DNA of 64,000 bases from Paulinella micropora (GCA_009731375.1 BJOX01000012.1:529941-593940), one strand, 5' to 3'. Positions 51,110 through 62,775 are shown, numbered from the stretch's first letter. The notes: generated from the sequence alone by a model not told the origin. Program-made: numbers and translations.

Positions 51110-51577
51110 AAAGCACTTCCGGGACCCAGAAAGATTTGCCAGGACCGGCAATTTGTCCCGGTACCCAGCAATTTTTCTCGGGACCCGGCGAGAAATATTT
51201 TAGATAATTTGCCGGGATATCGATCCGGCGATTTTTTTCCTAGACCCAGCAATTTTTTCCTAGATCCGGCAATTTTCCCGGGACTGGTGAGAAATATTTT
51301 GCCGGGATCCGGCGATTTTCTCTTAGACCAGGCAATTTTTCCCAGGATCGGGCAAAAGGTGATTTTTTCCTACTCCCGGAAAAATTTGCCGAAACCCGAC
51401 AAAAAACTAATTTTCCCGGAAAATAAAAATTTGTTGGGATCCGAAAAACAAAAAAAAAATTGTCGGATCCAGACAAAAAAAAAAAAGAAAAAAAATTGTC
51501 GAGACCAGAAAAAGTCAGGTGGTTGACTTATTTTCGTCGAGACCCGATAAATTTTGTCGGCATTTGTCGCCATAGTG
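51110..51577. repeat. Subterminal array and right end of the second CACTA element
   Basis: Copies of GGGACCCGGCAATTTTT and variants in both orientations fill about 450 bp before the TAGTG end. A TSD candidate (TAG at 51578) cannot be confirmed without the left end. Confidence 0.65.
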
Positions 51578-53200
51578 TAGTGTTGGCTCTTCGCTCCTAC
51601 TCATGATGTATGTTTGGTATACTATACGTCCTGCCTCTGCATGTTGATACTACCTTGATCATTGCGCTGGCACATATACGCACGCACATAATCGCGCATT
51701 GATCTACATCTGCAATCTTTTTGATTCATTTTCTTTATACTTATTCATCATTATATCAATTGGTCAATCATCTGTTACGATTCGTTTCGATCGCAACTCC
51801 AACCTACCGTTATGGTCTGAGGGGGGGAGTTATCGGAATGAATACCGTACCGGACCGAATTATCGATTGTGTTAAACTTTCAAGTTTATACTTCAAGTTT
51901 TACTTCAAGTTTACACTTCTATTTTTTAGTTCCGTTACTTTATTTTTCCGTTTATTTATCAACTGTCATAACTTGTAGTTGTTACGTTTTCAACTGCCGT
52001 TAACAGATCAATTTATTTCCCTTTTGTCAACTTTTTAGAAAACGTTAACTATTGCCTTTTTTCCCCTTATATACAGTTTATTTCCCTGTACCGCTTTTTC
52101 TGGTCCCAGTCATATGAAACAATAATGATAGGTAAAATAGGCATCTACGCCAGGTAAAGTGGCAGTCTTCCTTCCTTTTTACTTTATTTTTTCCCAGACT
52201 GGCTTGAACAACTCAAACTGGTACACAACTCATTTTCCACTTGAAATATTATCGTTGGTTCTCAGAATTTGCATTGAGAAACAATGCCAGGAATCTTAGG
52301 ACGCGTTGGCCGACTTAGTGCCGCTACCATACCGCACCCAACGCCTGGATTCATTTTCAAGTCACTATTGAGCTCTACCGTGGCCTTTGTAAAACGCATA
52401 CGACTGGCCCTACGTCTCCCTACTATTAACTTTGAACGCGAGAAACCCAAATCTGACTCAAAACGTCGTAAGTCAAACTCAGATCAGCTCGACTGTAAAA
52501 TTTGGACCTACCTTTATTTTGTGACAGCTATATCATACTTGAACGCTGTTTATTCACTTCCGTATTGAGTCTGTGCCAATCTTTATCGTTGCTGACTGTG
52601 TCGGTTGAAAGGTTTTTCTCGCTGATATCTATACTCCAGCATATCTATACTCCAGCCAATTGACCAGCCAATTGACCAGCCAATTGACCAGCCAGTTGAC
52701 CGCCCAGCTCCACAAGTTTTTTCCAAGTGCCTCAGTCACTTTCCGTGAAGATGAGAAAACTTCGGCGTAACCACTGAAATTTTTACGCTTGACAGGAAGA
52801 TAAACTTTTACCAATCTCTGACAACGAACAGTTCGGTCCTGATGTGAACCCGCGTTTTCATAGTTCGCTATGAAGGGAGGACGGTGGGGAGTGCACAGCA
52901 CGTAGCGCTTAAAGATACCCCGGGCCCTGGCTACACGTCACAGGTCACAATGATAATGTCGTCCTGGCCAACGGGGGCCCTTCATAAATAGGAATGAGCC
53001 CTTTCCAAAAATCGTGGTTTGTTGATCGCGACGATGTCAATGATTACCTTCTTAGTATGATCTTACCTTATCTGATTTGCAAAAAAGGGAAGGGGAGATT
53101 GAGTTTCATCTAGTACCTCTGTCATTCATATCTGATTAATATCTGATCGAGTCATCTAGTGTAACTTTACCATCATCTGATTCATCGTAAATAACCTCAT
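51578..53200. other. Mostly non-coding; one short ORF and a 12-bp repeat
   Basis: An open frame at 52284-52568 (MPGILGRVGRLSAATIPH...) has no recognised relative. At about 52651-52705 the unit CCAGCCAATTGA is repeated four times. Nothing else stands out. Confidence 0.5.
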
Positions 53201-53492
53201 GCAAAGGGGTGAGCACGGTCACTCATGGTCCGGTAAACCCCTGCAATGAAATACAATAACTATTTCTGAAAGTCAAGGGACAAGTAGTCTGTCAAGTAAG
53301 CTTACTGAATAAATTGGAATTGACCGTCCCAGTGTCTTTTGGTACCTTTCCTGACCTCGGAAGTATTTTGAGGTCAACGACAGTCGTGTGTGTATACAAT
53401 TGATTGCCGGTTGGTAATTTCCTCGCAGGATGCTAGTCGAGACTTACATTTATTCAGATATTATAGGTGACTTACCCGCCCGGATGGCATGA

Positions 53493-53735
53493 TCATCGAA
53501 TGCAACTAGAGGCGGCAGGTGAATATAAATTGAGGCTCGCAAAACGATCGATTTGAAAACAGACGCTGCCGAGCACCGGCTTGTGGCATCGGGACGATAT
53601 ATCAATATAAATAATTTTAGGAAAGTCAGTGACGCCGACGCCGCGGCCGACGCGCCGGGTCACTAGGCCCTCCCTCGGACCATCCGAGGCTGTCCAATGC
53701 AATAGCCTGATCAGTAATAATGTTACGCTTTCCAC
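53493..53735 (-). CDS. Conserved short ORF of the LRR segment, copy C
   Basis: 80 codons with VTRRVGRGVGVTDFPKIIYI. Its carboxy half is in a different frame from copies A and B (ending FASLNLYSPAASSCIR), which argues against protein-level conservation. Confidence 0.25.
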   Translation of the reverse strand: MESVTLLLIRLLHWTASDGPREGLVTRRVGRGVGVTDFPKIIYIDISSRCHKPVLGSVCFQIDRFASLNLYSPAASSCIR

Positions 53736-53998
53736 TCATCTCTACGAATGAAATGTATTCTATTACTAAAAATTGCAAACAATAATATATCAATAATATG
53801 AGGATATCTCTTCGTGTCCTGCTCTGACGACTTCTTGGTCCAAACGATGCCCGCCAGATGATGCTGAGAAGCCAGCCGCTCCAATATCTTGCCGCTTGGA
53901 AGTTATCATCTTTTCCGAGGCATTTCCTTAATTTTCTTCATGTCCTTCATGTCCTTTTCTTTATTTTCTCTTTCTTGCCTCGTTCTGCCTTTCTTTTC

Positions 53999-54179
53999 TT
54001 AAATGGAGGAAGAGGAGGAGGAGGAGGAGGAGGAGGAGAAGAAGAAGAAGAAGAAGAAGAAGAAGAAGAAGAAGGAAGAAGAAGGAAGAAGAAGGAAGAA
54101 GAAGGAAGAAGAAGGAAGAAGAAGGAGGAAGAAGAAGAAGAAGAAGGAGAAGGAGGAGAAGGAGGAGGAAGAGGAAGAG

Positions 54180-54211
<32 letters not shown>

Positions 54212-54489
54212 AGAAGAAGAAGAAGAAGGAGAAGAAGGAAGAAGAAGGAAGAAGAAGGAAGAAGAAGGAAGAAGAAGGAAGAAGAAGGAAGAAGAAGGAA
54301 GAAGAAGGAGAAGAAGAAGAAGAAGAAGAAGAAGAAGAAAAAGAAGAAGAAAAAGAAGAAAAAGAAGGAGAAAAAGAAGAAGAAGAAGGAGAAGAGGAAG
54401 GAGAAGAGGAAGGAGAAGAGCAAAGAGAAGATGAAGGAGAAGAGGAAGGAGAAGCGGAAGGAGGAGAAGAAGAAGAAGAAGAAAAAGAA

Positions 54490-54521
<32 letters not shown>

Positions 54522-54665
54522 AGAGGAAGAAGAGGAGGAGGAGGAGGAAGAAGAAGAAGAAGAAGAAGAAGAAGAAGAAGAGGAAGAGGAAGAAAAAGAG
54601 GAAGAAAAGAAGAGGAAGAAGAACTCAAGAGGAAGAAAAAGAGGAAGAAGAAGAGAGGGAGAGAA
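53999..54665. repeat. GAA/GGA tract, locus C
   Basis: About 670 bp of (GAA)n and (GAAGGA)n, at the same place relative to the LRR gene as in A and B. Confidence 0.95.
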
Positions 54666-54706
54666 CAGAAAGAGTTGCACATTTATCTGTACTCGGAACT
54701 GAGCAA

Positions 54707-54910
54707 TCAGGCCCACTGTAGTAAGCTACACAGGTGCATATCTGGAGTGAACAACTGCAAGGCTTCATAGATCTCTGGCATGACACTTCGAGCATGCTCA
54801 TGCAGCCTTGCCCAGTCTTGGTTTCTGCGCAGCAACTTACTAATCACCTGTTCCCCTGCGTCACCTATGTTGTTCTTCGAGAGCTCCAGGCTAGTCAACA
54901 TGTTATTGAC
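54707..54910 (-). CDS. Terminal exon of LRR gene C (minus)
   Basis: Acceptor GTGCAG, VNNMLTSLELSKNNIG, tail NQDWARLHEHARSVMPEIYE and a stop after LLQWA. A 2-bp difference from copy A near 54740 changes the frame before the GAA tract. Confidence 0.7.
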   Translation of the reverse strand, partial: VNNMLTSLELSKNNIGDAGEQVISKLLRRNQDWARLHEHARSVMPEIYEALQLFTPDMHLCSLLQWA

Positions 54911-54937
54911 CTGCACGTGACGACACATGCAATGCCA

Positions 54938-54959
54938 TGCAACCGGGCCCTCGGTAGCA
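54938..54959. repeat. Linker hairpin TGCAACC...GGTAGCA
   Basis: Identical to 10624-10645. Confidence 0.6.
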
Positions 54960-54989
54960 TTTCTAAAGTGACTTTTTGTGTATGCAAAG

Positions 54990-55069
54990 GCGAATGCAAC
55001 TCTGCTGGAGCTTCAATTGAGTGGCAATAACATTGGCTCAAAGTAAAACAAGTAGCGGATGTTTTGAAG
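54990..55069 (+). pseudogene. LRR exon C1, plus strand, frameshifted
   Basis: 80 bp instead of 84: four bases are missing after ATTGGCTCAAA relative to A1 and B8. It starts ANATLLELQLSGNNIG and then loses frame. Acceptor GCAAAG and donor AAG|GTACCT are intact. Confidence 0.65.
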
Positions 55070-55073
55070 GTAC

Positions 55074-55157
55074 CTGCAAAGCCGCTCCTATCGCTTTTGC
55101 TCCATCATGTCCGATTAGGTTGGATGCAAGAACGATGATGATCGCGGTTTTGTTTAC
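55074..55157 (-). CDS. LRR exon C1, minus strand
   Basis: 84 bp, VNKTAIIIVLASNLIG, acceptor GTGCAG, donor CAG|GTACC. Intact. Confidence 0.75.
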
Positions 55158-55220
55158 CTGCACAATCCAATCAGAACGTGACAATTTTACCGCTGGAGAT
55201 AGCATTTCTAACAACTTGTA

Positions 55221-55304
55221 TTTGTGATGGTTCTGCAGACGCTAGGGATTTGAGGTGACAACATTGGAAATGAAGGTGCAACAGCGTTTGCAGACGTACT
55301 TGAG
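55221..55304 (+). pseudogene. Degenerate LRR exon C2, plus strand
   Basis: The same TGA and missing acceptor as A2; donor GAG|GTACCT present. Confidence 0.6.
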
Positions 55305-55308
55305 GTAC

Positions 55309-55392
55309 CTGCAGGGCATTTGCGATTGCTATCGCGCCTGCGTCACAGATCTCGTTGTTAGCGAGGGATAATGCTTTCAGGCCGGTATTCAC
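55309..55392 (-). CDS. LRR exon C2, minus strand
   Basis: 84 bp, VNTGLKALSLANNEIC; the last residue shown is Cys where A has Gly. Acceptor ATTAG, donor CAG|GTACC. Confidence 0.75.
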
Positions 55393-55433
55393 CTAATACC
55401 ATTTGCAGTGTTATGCTGTTATTTTTGCGGCCA

Positions 55434-55456
55434 TGCTACCAGGTGCACGCGTAGCA
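55434..55456. repeat. Linker hairpin TGCTACC...GTAGCA
   Basis: Core AGGTGCACGC, the counterpart of 11124-11146. Confidence 0.6.
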
Positions 55457-55483
55457 AACAAAAAAACATATCTCTACATGTAG

Positions 55484-55508
55484 GTGAATACGACTTTGAC
55501 GACCCTGC
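55484..55508 (+). pseudogene. LRR exon C3, plus strand, overrun by (CT)n
   Basis: VNTTLTTLL then a CT microsatellite, as in A3. Confidence 0.6.
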
Positions 55509-55523
55509 TCTCTCTCTCTCTCC

Positions 55524-55559
<36 letters not shown>

Positions 55560-55601
55560 ATCTATCTATCTATCTTTCTTTCTCTTTCTCTCTCTCTCTC
55601 T

Positions 55602-55637
<36 letters not shown>

Positions 55638-55816
55638 CACATACAGACACACACACGCACACAGACACACACGCACAAACACACACACACACTGTCTTTC
55701 TCTCACACATCCACACATAGTATTACACACACAAATGCTACCCGCGCGCCGGTAGCATTTGTGTGTGTGTGTGTGCGTGTGTGTGTGTGTGTGTGTGTGC
55801 GTGTGTGTGTGTGTGT

Positions 55817-55862
<46 letters not shown>

Positions 55863-55880
55863 CACACACAGACAGAGAGA

Positions 55881-55937
<57 letters not shown>

Positions 55938-55950
55938 CGGCAGACAGTGA
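55508..55950. repeat. (CT)n, (CA)n, (TG)n, (GA)n satellites
   Basis: Two opposed dinucleotide blocks around the hairpin at 55736-55757; they form a loose inverted repeat. Confidence 0.9.
55736..55757. repeat. Linker hairpin TGCTACCC...GGTAGCA
   Basis: Core GCGCGCC. Confidence 0.7.
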
Positions 55951-56069
55951 GTGAGAGTGAGAGCCTCTTACAAGCACAAACATGTATGTCCAGCTCGTAA
56001 ATCGCGCACGCAAGAGCAAAAGCAGTACAAATAAAGTTGTACAACATACATCAGACAATCATTACTCAC

Positions 56070-56213
56070 CGTGAGTAAAGAAGCGATAACAACAGCGCTC
56101 AAGTGATTGTAGCCCCTGCGTGATAAATCCATATTTGTTGTTTTCCCGTCACGGAATGACGCGACAGGGATCCAGTCGCCTTGAATGTATATGCGCTCGA
56201 TGCTCTGGTTGAC
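56070..56213 (-). CDS. Linker exon of LRR gene C, minus strand
   Basis: 144 bp, phase 0: VNQSIERIYIQGDWIPVASF then MDLSRRGYNHLSAVVIASLL and T, acceptor CATTAG, donor ACG|GTGAGT. The DLS-x-x-G-x-x-x-L-S-A-x-V-I-A-x-L-L pattern is the non-LRR spacer seen between LRR blocks. It starts 11 nt from the plus exon beside it. Confidence 0.65.
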
Positions 56214-56224
56214 CTAATGTACAG

Positions 56225-56437
56225 GACCATCCAAGCGTTACGTCAGTGGATCTGCGAGGCAACAACTTGAGCGTGGAAAGCGGCTCGGCGTTGGCGGCAG
56301 TGGCCAAGCAAAATCCCCGCATCAAAGAGATGTGTAGGATTCCGCTTGATTCACTGCGCGAGAACAAGATGACAGGGCTAGATCTGTCTTACAAACATCT
56401 GGCCCCGCAGAAGCGGCTGTTTTGGTTGAATTCTTGA
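56225..56437 (+). pseudogene. Linker/LRR exon, plus strand, with one-base frameshift
   Basis: Acceptor TGTACAG, then DHPSVTSVDLRGNNLSVE, IKEMCRIPLDSLRENKMTGL and DLSYKHL. After KHL the expected GPAEAAVLVEFLK lies in another frame and ends at AAG|GTCAAT (about 56439). A single G seems to be missing near 56402. In the current frame it stops at 56437. Confidence 0.6.
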
Positions 56438-56542
56438 AGGTCAATATAAAGTTCAGTAAGACAACATACATGCCAACATACACACATTTTTGCATTTATT
56501 TTGCTTTCAGCCGGACTTCACACAGAATTACTATCTCCTACA

Positions 56543-56563
56543 TGCTACCGCGCCGCGGTAGCA
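56543..56563. repeat. Linker hairpin TGCTACC...GGTAGCA
   Basis: Core GCGCCGC, followed by ATTAAAATGATG as at 13020. Confidence 0.7.
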
Positions 56564-56704
56564 TTAAAATGATGCATATCATTGTGAATATGTTGGTATG
56601 TTGTGTATAAATAGTACCTATTAGCACATAAAAATGTGTATGTATAATATGTATATTGCATGTGAATATGCATGCTTGTTGTTAAACGTTTTGGGTAGGT
56701 GGGT

Positions 56705-56731
56705 GGTGTGTGTGTGTGTGTGTGTGTGTGA

Positions 56732-56763
<32 letters not shown>

Positions 56764-56764
56764 C

Positions 56765-56804
<40 letters not shown>

Positions 56805-56852
56805 CGAGAAGAGGGAGGGAGAGCGAGAAGAGAAACGGAGGAGAGAAAGAGA

Positions 56853-56908
<56 letters not shown>

Positions 56909-57185
56909 CTCTCTCTCTCTCTCTATCTCTCTCTCTCCTCTGTTAGCTTCTTGTCTCCTCTCTTAGCTTCTTGTCTCTAGATAAATATAAATATAAATAT
57001 AAATATAAATATAAATATAAATAAATATATATACATATATTTATACATAATATATATATACATTATATATATACGTACATATATATATATATACATGTAT
57101 ATATAATATATATATAAATATATATATATATATGTATATTATAATATATATATATGTATTTTATATATATACATACATATGTATA
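56705..57185. repeat. (TG)n, (GA)n, poly-C and (TA)n block
   Basis: The counterpart of 20450-21320 inverted, with one copy of the CTTCTTGTCTC unit pair and a C homopolymer of about 49 bases (56857-56905). Confidence 0.9.
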
Positions 57186-57322
57186 TATATATGTAATTCA
57201 CCTGTAAGATCTTACTCCTGTACCAAACACCAACATTTCATGAATATTATCGTCCGTAGTCTCATAAGCTGTAGTCCTGACCTGAAGGAGTAATGTAAAG
57301 ATGTATGTATAGTCGGTGTGAC

Positions 57323-57412
57323 CTGCAGTCCCTTGGCGACTGCAGAGGCACCAGCAACTACCAGACTTTCGTTTGACAAATCGAGGAGCTTGCCTTCATA
57401 CTTGGCCTTCAA
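57323..57412 (-). CDS. Linker exon of LRR gene C (amino side)
   Basis: KAKYEGKLLDLSNESLVV then AVAKGLQ before GTCACACC. An ATG at 57412 is in frame here, unlike in locus B. The frame also reads through to a stop after CLVQE at 57212. Confidence 0.5.
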
Positions 57413-57683
57413 AGCAGATACACATGTGCAACGCCATTCCAGAATGCAAACTCTTAGTACTAGAAGTAGTGAACGAAAGGAGCTTAAAGCAAAAAAATTT
57501 CAAAGAAAAAGAAGGCACAAGGCAATACAAAGAAAAAAACAAAAAGAAAGTTAACAGACCACATACTCAGTGAGGATATGGTGTTTGCCCTCACGCGAAG
57601 CTGCCACGCCCATGAAAATAAATCGGGCCTGTGGTGAAGTTTTTGTCTGGGTGTTCATCGAAATCCGTTGAATTTTCCACAAA

Positions 57684-57763
57684 TGCTACCCAAAAATCCC
57701 GAGCACAATCTCCTCAAACGGTTTTTTTAGCACAATCTCCTCAAACGGTTTTTTTGGGTAGCA
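57684..57763. repeat. Extended hairpin with TGCTACCC ends
   Basis: TGCTACCCAAAAA and TTTTTGGGTAGCA enclose a tandem pair of AGCACAATCTCCTCAAACGG. Related to 19888-19940. Confidence 0.5.
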
Positions 57764-57864
57764 TTTTTGTGCTCGGGTCATCAGAAAATACCAACTCTAA
57801 ATGTGTATGTGGTTTGTTAAAGACATACTTTCAGAAATAGTTATTTAATTCGTTATATGGCTTG

Positions 57865-57867
<3 letters not shown>

Positions 57868-57895
<28 letters not shown>

Positions 57896-58600
57896 CATAC
57901 ACACATACACACATACATACATAGATACATAGATACATACACAGACATGCTTATAATTAGTGTTTGTACACTTAACAACATTCATGCACCCACGTTCACG
58001 CACATTTCGACAATTGCAACAAATTTTGCAACAGCACCCACGCTTGTTGCGGGAACGGATGTAAAGAAGCTACGGATTGTTTTCTAATCAAAAACCCAGA
58101 GAAAAGCAATGGTTGCAGGGTACTTTGGTGCATGGCTAAAATTCTTACGAGGGAACTGGTTCAGCTAACCTGTTCTCTAGTCTGATACATACATACATAC
58201 ATACATACATGCATGGATTCATGCATACATACATACATACATACATACATACATACATACATACATACATACATACATACATACATACATAAATATTGTA
58301 CATACAAACACACATAAATACAGACAGACAGACAGACAGACAGAGCATACATACATACATACATACATACACACATACGTACATACATACATACATACAT
58401 ACATTTCAGTTGCTTGTATGACTAGTTGTATGGCGTCAATTGCTAGCTGTTCAGATGTATGTATGTATGTATGTATGTATGTATGTATTTATGCATGTAT
58501 GTTTGTATGTATGTATGTATATTGTATGTATGTATGTATGTATGCATGCATGCATGCATGCATGCATGCATTGCATGCATGTATGCATGTATGTATGCAG

Positions 58601-58631
<31 letters not shown>

Positions 58632-59207
58632 TGTATGTAATGTATGTAATGTATGTATGTATGTATGTATGTACATATGTATGTATTTATGTATGTATGT
58701 ATGTATGTATGTATGTATGCATGCATGCATGTATGTATGTACGTATGTATGCACGTATGTATGTGTGTATGTGTGTATGTATGAATGAATGAATGAACAC
58801 ATGTATGTATGTATGTATGTATGTCTGTATGTATGCAAGCATACATACATATATATAGTATACATGCATGCATGCATGCATGCACGCATACATACACACA
58901 TACATACATACATGCATACATACATACATACATACATACATGCATGCATACATGCATACATACATACATACATGCATACATACATACATACATACATACA
59001 TACATGCATGCATGCACGGATTGATAAACATAAATAAGGATATAAATATATTATAACATGCGAATTCTTTGTCGTGCATACATACATGCATGCATGCATG
59101 CATGCATACATACATACATACATACATACTTACTTACTTACATCCATACAAACACACAAACACACACACACACACATACACAATACATACACACACAAAT
59201 ACATACA

Positions 59208-59254
<47 letters not shown>

Positions 59255-59434
59255 TTATATATATGTATATATATGTTGAAATAATATATATATATATTAT
59301 ATATATATATATATAAATTACATACATACATTGCATACATACATTCTTTGTCGTGCATACATACATGCATGCATGTACATACATACATACATACATACAT
59401 ACATACATACACATACATACTTACATCCATACAA

Positions 59435-59467
<33 letters not shown>

Positions 59468-59712
59468 TACAAACACACACAAATGCATACATACATACAT
59501 ACATACATATAATATATATATTTTTTTATATTTATATATATGTATATATGTTGAAATAATATATATATATATATATACATACATACATACATACATACAT
59601 ACATACACTACATACATACATACATACATACATGCATACATACATGCATACATACATGCATACATGCATACATACATACATTCGTAAATACATACATACA
59701 TACATACATACA

Positions 59713-59743
<31 letters not shown>

Positions 59744-59763
59744 GTACATACATAAACAATACA

Positions 59764-59794
<31 letters not shown>

Positions 59795-59811
59795 TTACAT
59801 ACATATATATG

Positions 59812-59850
<39 letters not shown>

Positions 59851-59916
59851 CATACACAATACATACATACATACATACATACACACATACATATAATAGA
59901 TGCATAGATACATACA

Positions 59917-59950
<34 letters not shown>

Positions 59951-60150
59951 CATACATATGTCATACATACATACATATGTATGTCATACATACATACATA
60001 CATACATACATACATACATGCAAACATACATGCTGCATGTATGTATGTATGTATGTATGCATTTCTGTACGTATGTACGTTTGTGTGTATGTATGTAACA
60101 TATGTATGTATGTATGTATGTACATTGTATGTATGTATGTATGCATGTAC

Positions 60151-60181
<31 letters not shown>

Positions 60182-60245
60182 TGTGTATACATGTATGTGT
60201 ATGTATGTATGTATGTATGTATGTATCTATGTATGTTAGTATGTA
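57868..60245. repeat. ATGT/ACAT array of locus C
   Basis: Tetranucleotide repeats interrupted at 57950-58190 and 58405-58455 by unique segments shared with loci A and B, and by a duplicated block with TTCTTTGTCGTGCATACA (59070 and 59345). Confidence 0.95.
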
Positions 60246-60285
60246 TGCCTGTGAAATCATGCGTGTATTTATGGTATGTATTCAA

Positions 60286-60427
60286 CAAGGCAGCAGCCGC
60301 ACTGCGCGCCAGGAAAAAGAGGTTAATTTACCTTTCCAGGGTAAGTGGCCCGCACTGTCTATAATATTTTTTTCCTTCCCCGATGGATTTATTAGATTCA
60401 ACGAGATGGCGGCCTGTACTTGTGTAT
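60286..60427. other. Short unique segment
   Basis: Ends the LRR segment copy; contains CAAGGCAGCAGCCGCACTGC and no supported gene. Confidence 0.4.
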
Positions 60428-60497
60428 TGATAAAGTCTGTCTGTATCTGTCTGTCTTTCTGTCTTTCTGTCTTTCTGTCTTTCTGTCTTTCTGTCTT

Positions 60498-60530
<33 letters not shown>

Positions 60531-60715
60531 TCTGTTTGTCTGTTTGTCTGTTTGTCTGTTTGTCTGTTTGTCTGTTTGTCTGTTTGTCTGTTTGTCTGTT
60601 TGTCTGTTTGTGTCTGTTTGTCTGTTGGTCTTTTTGTCGGTTTGTCGGTTTGTCTATTTGTCTGTTTGTCTGTTTGTGTCTGTCTGCCTGCCTGCTTCTC
60701 TCTGTCTGTCCGGGG
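60428..60715. repeat. (GTCT)n / (TTTGTCTG)n satellite
   Basis: Tetra- and octanucleotide repeats with occasional variants. Confidence 0.95.
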
Positions 60716-60847
60716 GGTATTTCTTCCTTTTCGTAAAATTTTGCTTCCTTTATCATAGTTGATCGAGGTCTCTATCTGCTTTCCCAATGGATGCGAAGCT
60801 TGCAACAACAGACGACGATGAAGGTATTTTGTGGAATATGCATAAAT

Positions 60848-62775
60848 TTTTTCTTCTTCTTCTTCTTCTTCTTCTTCTTCTTCTTCTTCTTCTTCTTCTT
60901 CTTCTTCTTCTTCTTCTTCTTCTTCTTCTTCTTCTTCTTCTTCTTCTTCTTCTTCTTCTTCTTCTTCTTCTTCTTCTTCTTCTTCTTCTTCTTCTTNNNN
61001 NNNNNNTTTCTTCTTTCTTCTTTCTTCTTTCTTCTTTCTTCTTTCTTCTTTCTTCTTTCTTCTTTCTTCTTTCTTCTTTCTTCTTTCTTCTTTCTTCTTT
61101 CTTCTTTCTTCTTTCTGCTTTCTGCTTTCTGCTTTCTTCTTTCTTCTTCCTTCTTCCTTCTTTCTTCTTTCTTCTTTCTTCTTTCTTCTTCCTTCTTCCT
61201 TTTTCTTTCTTCTTTCTTCTTTCTTCTTTCTTCTTTCTTCTTTCTTCTTTCTTCTTTCTTCTTTCTTCTTTCTTCTTTCTTCTTTCTTCTTTCTTCTTTC
61301 TTCTTTCTTCTTTCTTCTTTCTTCTTTCTTCTTTCTTCTTTCTTCTTTCTTCTTTCTTCTTTCTTCTCTTTCTTCTTTCTTCTTTCTTCTTTCTTCTTTC
61401 TTCTTTCTTCTTTCTTCTCTTTCTTCTCTTTCTTCTCTTTCTTCTTTCTTCTTTCTTCTTTCTTCTTCTTTCTTCTTTCTTCTTTCTTCTTTCTTCTTTC
61501 TTCTTTTTCTTCTTTCTTCTTTTTCTTCTTTTTTCTTTCTTCTTTCTTCTTTCTTCTTTTTTCTTCTTTCTTCTTTCTTCTTTCTTCTTTCTTCTTTCTT
61601 CTTTCTTCTTTCTTCTTTCTTCTTTCTTCTTTCTTCTCTTTCTTCTTTCTTCTCTTTCTTCTCTTTCTTCTTTCTTCTTTCTTCTTTCTTTCTTCTTTCT
61701 TCTTTCTTCTTTCTTCTTTCTTCTTTCTTCTTTTTCTTCTTTCTTCTTTTTCTTCTTTTTTCTTTCTTCTTTCTTCTTTCTTCTTTCTTCTTTCTTCTTT
61801 CTTCTTTCTTCTTTCTTCTTTCTTCTTCTTTCTTCTTTCTTCTTTCTTCTTTCTTCTTTCTTCTTTCTTCTTTCTTCTTCTTTCTTCATTTTTCTTTCTT
61901 CTTTCTTCTTTCTTCTTTTACTTTTTTCTTCTTTCTTCTTTCTTCTTTTTCTTTTTTCTTCTTTCTTCTTTCTTCTTTCTTCTTTCTTCTCTTTCTACTT
62001 TTTCTTCTTCTTTCTTTCTTCTTTCTTCTTTCTTCTTTCTTCTTTCTTCTTTCTTCTTTCTTCTTTCTTCTTTCTTCTTTCTTCTTTCTTCTTTCTTCTT
62101 TCTTCTTTCTTCTTCTTTCTCCTTTCTCCTTTCTCGTTCCTCCTTCCTCCTTCCTCCTTCCTCCTTCCTCCTTCCTCCTTCCTCCTTCCTCCTTCCTCCT
62201 TCCTCCTTCCTCCCTCCTTCCTCCTCCCTCCTTCCTCCTTCCTCCTTCCTCCTTCCTCCTTCNNNNNNNNNNNNNNNNNNNNNNNNNNNNNNNNNNNNNN
62301 NNNNNNNNNNNNNNNNNNNNNNNNNNNNNNNNNNNNNNNNNNNNNNNNNNNNNNNNNNNNNNNNNNNNNNNNNNNNNNNNNNNNNNNNNNNNNNNNTCTT
62401 CTTCTTCTTCTTCTTCTTCTTCTTCTTCTTCTTCTTCTTCTTCTTCTTCTTCTTCTTCTTCTTTCTTCTTCTTTCTTCTTCTTTCTTCTTCTTTCTTCTT
62501 TTTCTTCTTCTTTCTTTCTTCTTTCTTTCTTCTTTCTTTCTTCTTTCTTCTTTATTCTTTTTATTCTGCTTTCTTCTTCTTTCTTCTTCCTTCTTTTCTT
62601 CTTTATTCTTTCTTGTTCTTTCTTCTTCTTCTTCTTCTTCTTCTTCTTCTTCTTCTTCTTCTTCTTCTTCTTCTTCTTCTTCTTCTTCTTCTTCTTCTTC
62701 TTCTTCTTCTTCTTCTTCTTCTTCTTCTTCTTCTTCTTCTTCTTCTTCTTCTTGTCCTTCTCCTTCTTCTTCTTC
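60848..62775. repeat. Long (CTT)n / (TTTCTTC)n / (CCTT)n tract with two gaps
   Basis: Nearly 2 kb of pure pyrimidine on the plus strand, changing from CTT to TTTCTTC to TCCTCCT and back. Gaps at 60997-61006 and 62263-62396 are within it, so the true length is unknown. Confidence 0.95.

Larger units (their letters stand above)
48839..51577 (+). mobile_element. Second CACTA element, right part only
   Basis: The right terminus read inward is CACTATGGCGACAAATGCC. Exons on the plus strand match the accessory gene of the first element (see 49228, 50519, 50838). The repeat motif is different: GGACCCGAAAAAATTT and GACCCGGCAATTTTT types at 50240-50410 (intron) and 51110-51570 (subterminal). The left part is absent; the junction with the retroelement is near 48838. 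Confidence 0.65.
53200..60285. repeat. Locus C: third copy of the LRR segment
   Basis: It has the same order and orientation as 8.69-16.1 kb (conserved ORF, GAA tract, LRR exons, linker exon, 14-kb segment, ATGT array). It has only two full cassettes, and it keeps an extra head-to-head exon pair at 56.07-56.44 kb. Confidence 0.8.

Noticed and set aside
52284-52568. 94-codon ORF as a gene
   Set aside because: Isolated, without homology, repeat structure or splice context; left as a note only.
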